This document shows, piece by piece, positions 24,107 through 24,397 of a DNA stretch of 24,397 nucleotides (positions are counted from its first letter, which is position 1; each line of letters begins with the position of its first letter). The DNA is from CAYMUR01 sp964393615 (GTDB taxonomy: Bacteria; Planctomycetota; Planctomycetia; Pirellulales; Pirellulaceae), in NCBI GenBank assembly GCA_964393615.1, contig CAYMUR010000079.1:1-24397 (forward strand), read 5' to 3'. Below the pieces are notes generated by a model. That model saw nothing but the letters and a program-made list of their open reading frames with translations. It had not been told where the DNA came from and ran no database searches. The translations under genes were made by a program, and so were the position numbers.

Positions 24107-24397
24107 ATGGTCAAATCGCCGACCCTGTTCGCCATGCTTATCCTGTTGAGCCCCATTATCTGCGGCGCGTGCCAACAGCAGGTTCTTGCCGATCCGCCGC
24201 TGGAGACCCCGGTGGAGCGACTGCGTCGTGAAGGCATTCGGTCGATGATCAATGGTGACCCTGCGACGTTGAAGGCGGCTGGGTTCAACATGACACTCCC
24301 GTGGGAGCGGCCACTAAGCGGCGCGAAGAAGACGACTTCGCCTGACTCTCACACGATTTTGAACAGGGACGACTTCTCTGAACAGGCAGTCGAGAAG
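24107..24397 (+). CDS. Start of a secreted protein of unknown function (runs off the window)
   Basis: An open frame of 97 codons continues to the window edge. It begins MVKSPTLFAMLILLSPIICG, with a signal peptide whose cleavage is likely after VLA (about 28) before DPPLE. A Cys pair (CGAC) lies in the signal, but the residues before it do not make a good lipobox. The visible mature part (PVERLRREGIRSMINGDPAT, then KAAGFNMTLPWERP) is polar and shows no known domain. It starts seven bases after the stop of the repeat gene, with only a weak purine stretch (GAGAG) close to the ATG and a better GGAGG too far upstream. The two genes may be cotranscribed. Confidence 0.55.
   Translation, partial: MVKSPTLFAMLILLSPIICGACQQQVLADPPLETPVERLRREGIRSMINGDPATLKAAGFNMTLPWERPLSGAKKTTSPDSHTILNRDDFSEQAVEK

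Overview
The window looks like a scaffold from a planctomycete, probably of the Pirellula/Rhodopirellula type. The evidence is the set of protein families. These are a DUF1559 protein with a prepilin-like N-terminus, a large secreted protein with PSCyt1, DUF1549 and DUF1553 domains followed by a Tat-exported DUF1501 protein, double-domain DUF1080, DUF4838, PEP-CTERM proteins and T5SS/PEP-CTERM-associated repeats. Two runs of exactly 100 N (14935-15034 and 15553-15652) are placeholder gaps. Both fall inside repeated sequence, so the structure there is not settled.

Layout. 170-1456 (-) is rho, followed by about 870 bp with no recognisable gene. 2326-3576 (+) is an exported thioredoxin fold joined by a long Pro/Ser/Thr linker to two YHS-like units. 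3731-8935 (-) is a run of four co-oriented genes. In transcription order they are a double DUF1080 protein, a single-TM TonB-like protein, an MFS transporter and a Gfo/Idh/MocA oxidoreductase. DUF1080 proteins and Gfo/Idh/MocA enzymes are both linked to 3-keto-sugar chemistry, so this may be a glycoside-processing locus; that is inference. 9453-13146 (+) holds a DUF4838 protein and a DUF1559 protein. 13315-15214 (-) holds two related PEP-CTERM genes sharing one head domain. A block of about 205 bp containing the 3' end of a PEP-CTERM gene occurs at 9119-9322 and 14660-14866, so the plus-strand pair lies between direct repeats.

15215-17118 has little or no intact coding sequence. It holds a repeated hairpin element broken by the second gap and a decayed DUF1559 gene. 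A tRNA-Pro(GGG) follows at 17119-17192, then a 22-bp tandem duplication and a short gene resembling the N-terminus of a tyrosine recombinase. 17936-22883 (+) is the PSCyt1/DUF1549/LamG/DUF1553 gene and its DUF1501 partner. After it come a degraded IS91-family transposase (22965-23300), a truncated PEP-CTERM-associated repeat gene and the start of an unknown secreted protein that runs off the window.

I did not find a defence system, CRISPR array or complete mobile element. The most informative structures are the duplicated PEP-CTERM modules and their fossil, the hairpin repeat at the assembly break, and the gene relics. All family names come from reading motifs by eye; no database search was run.
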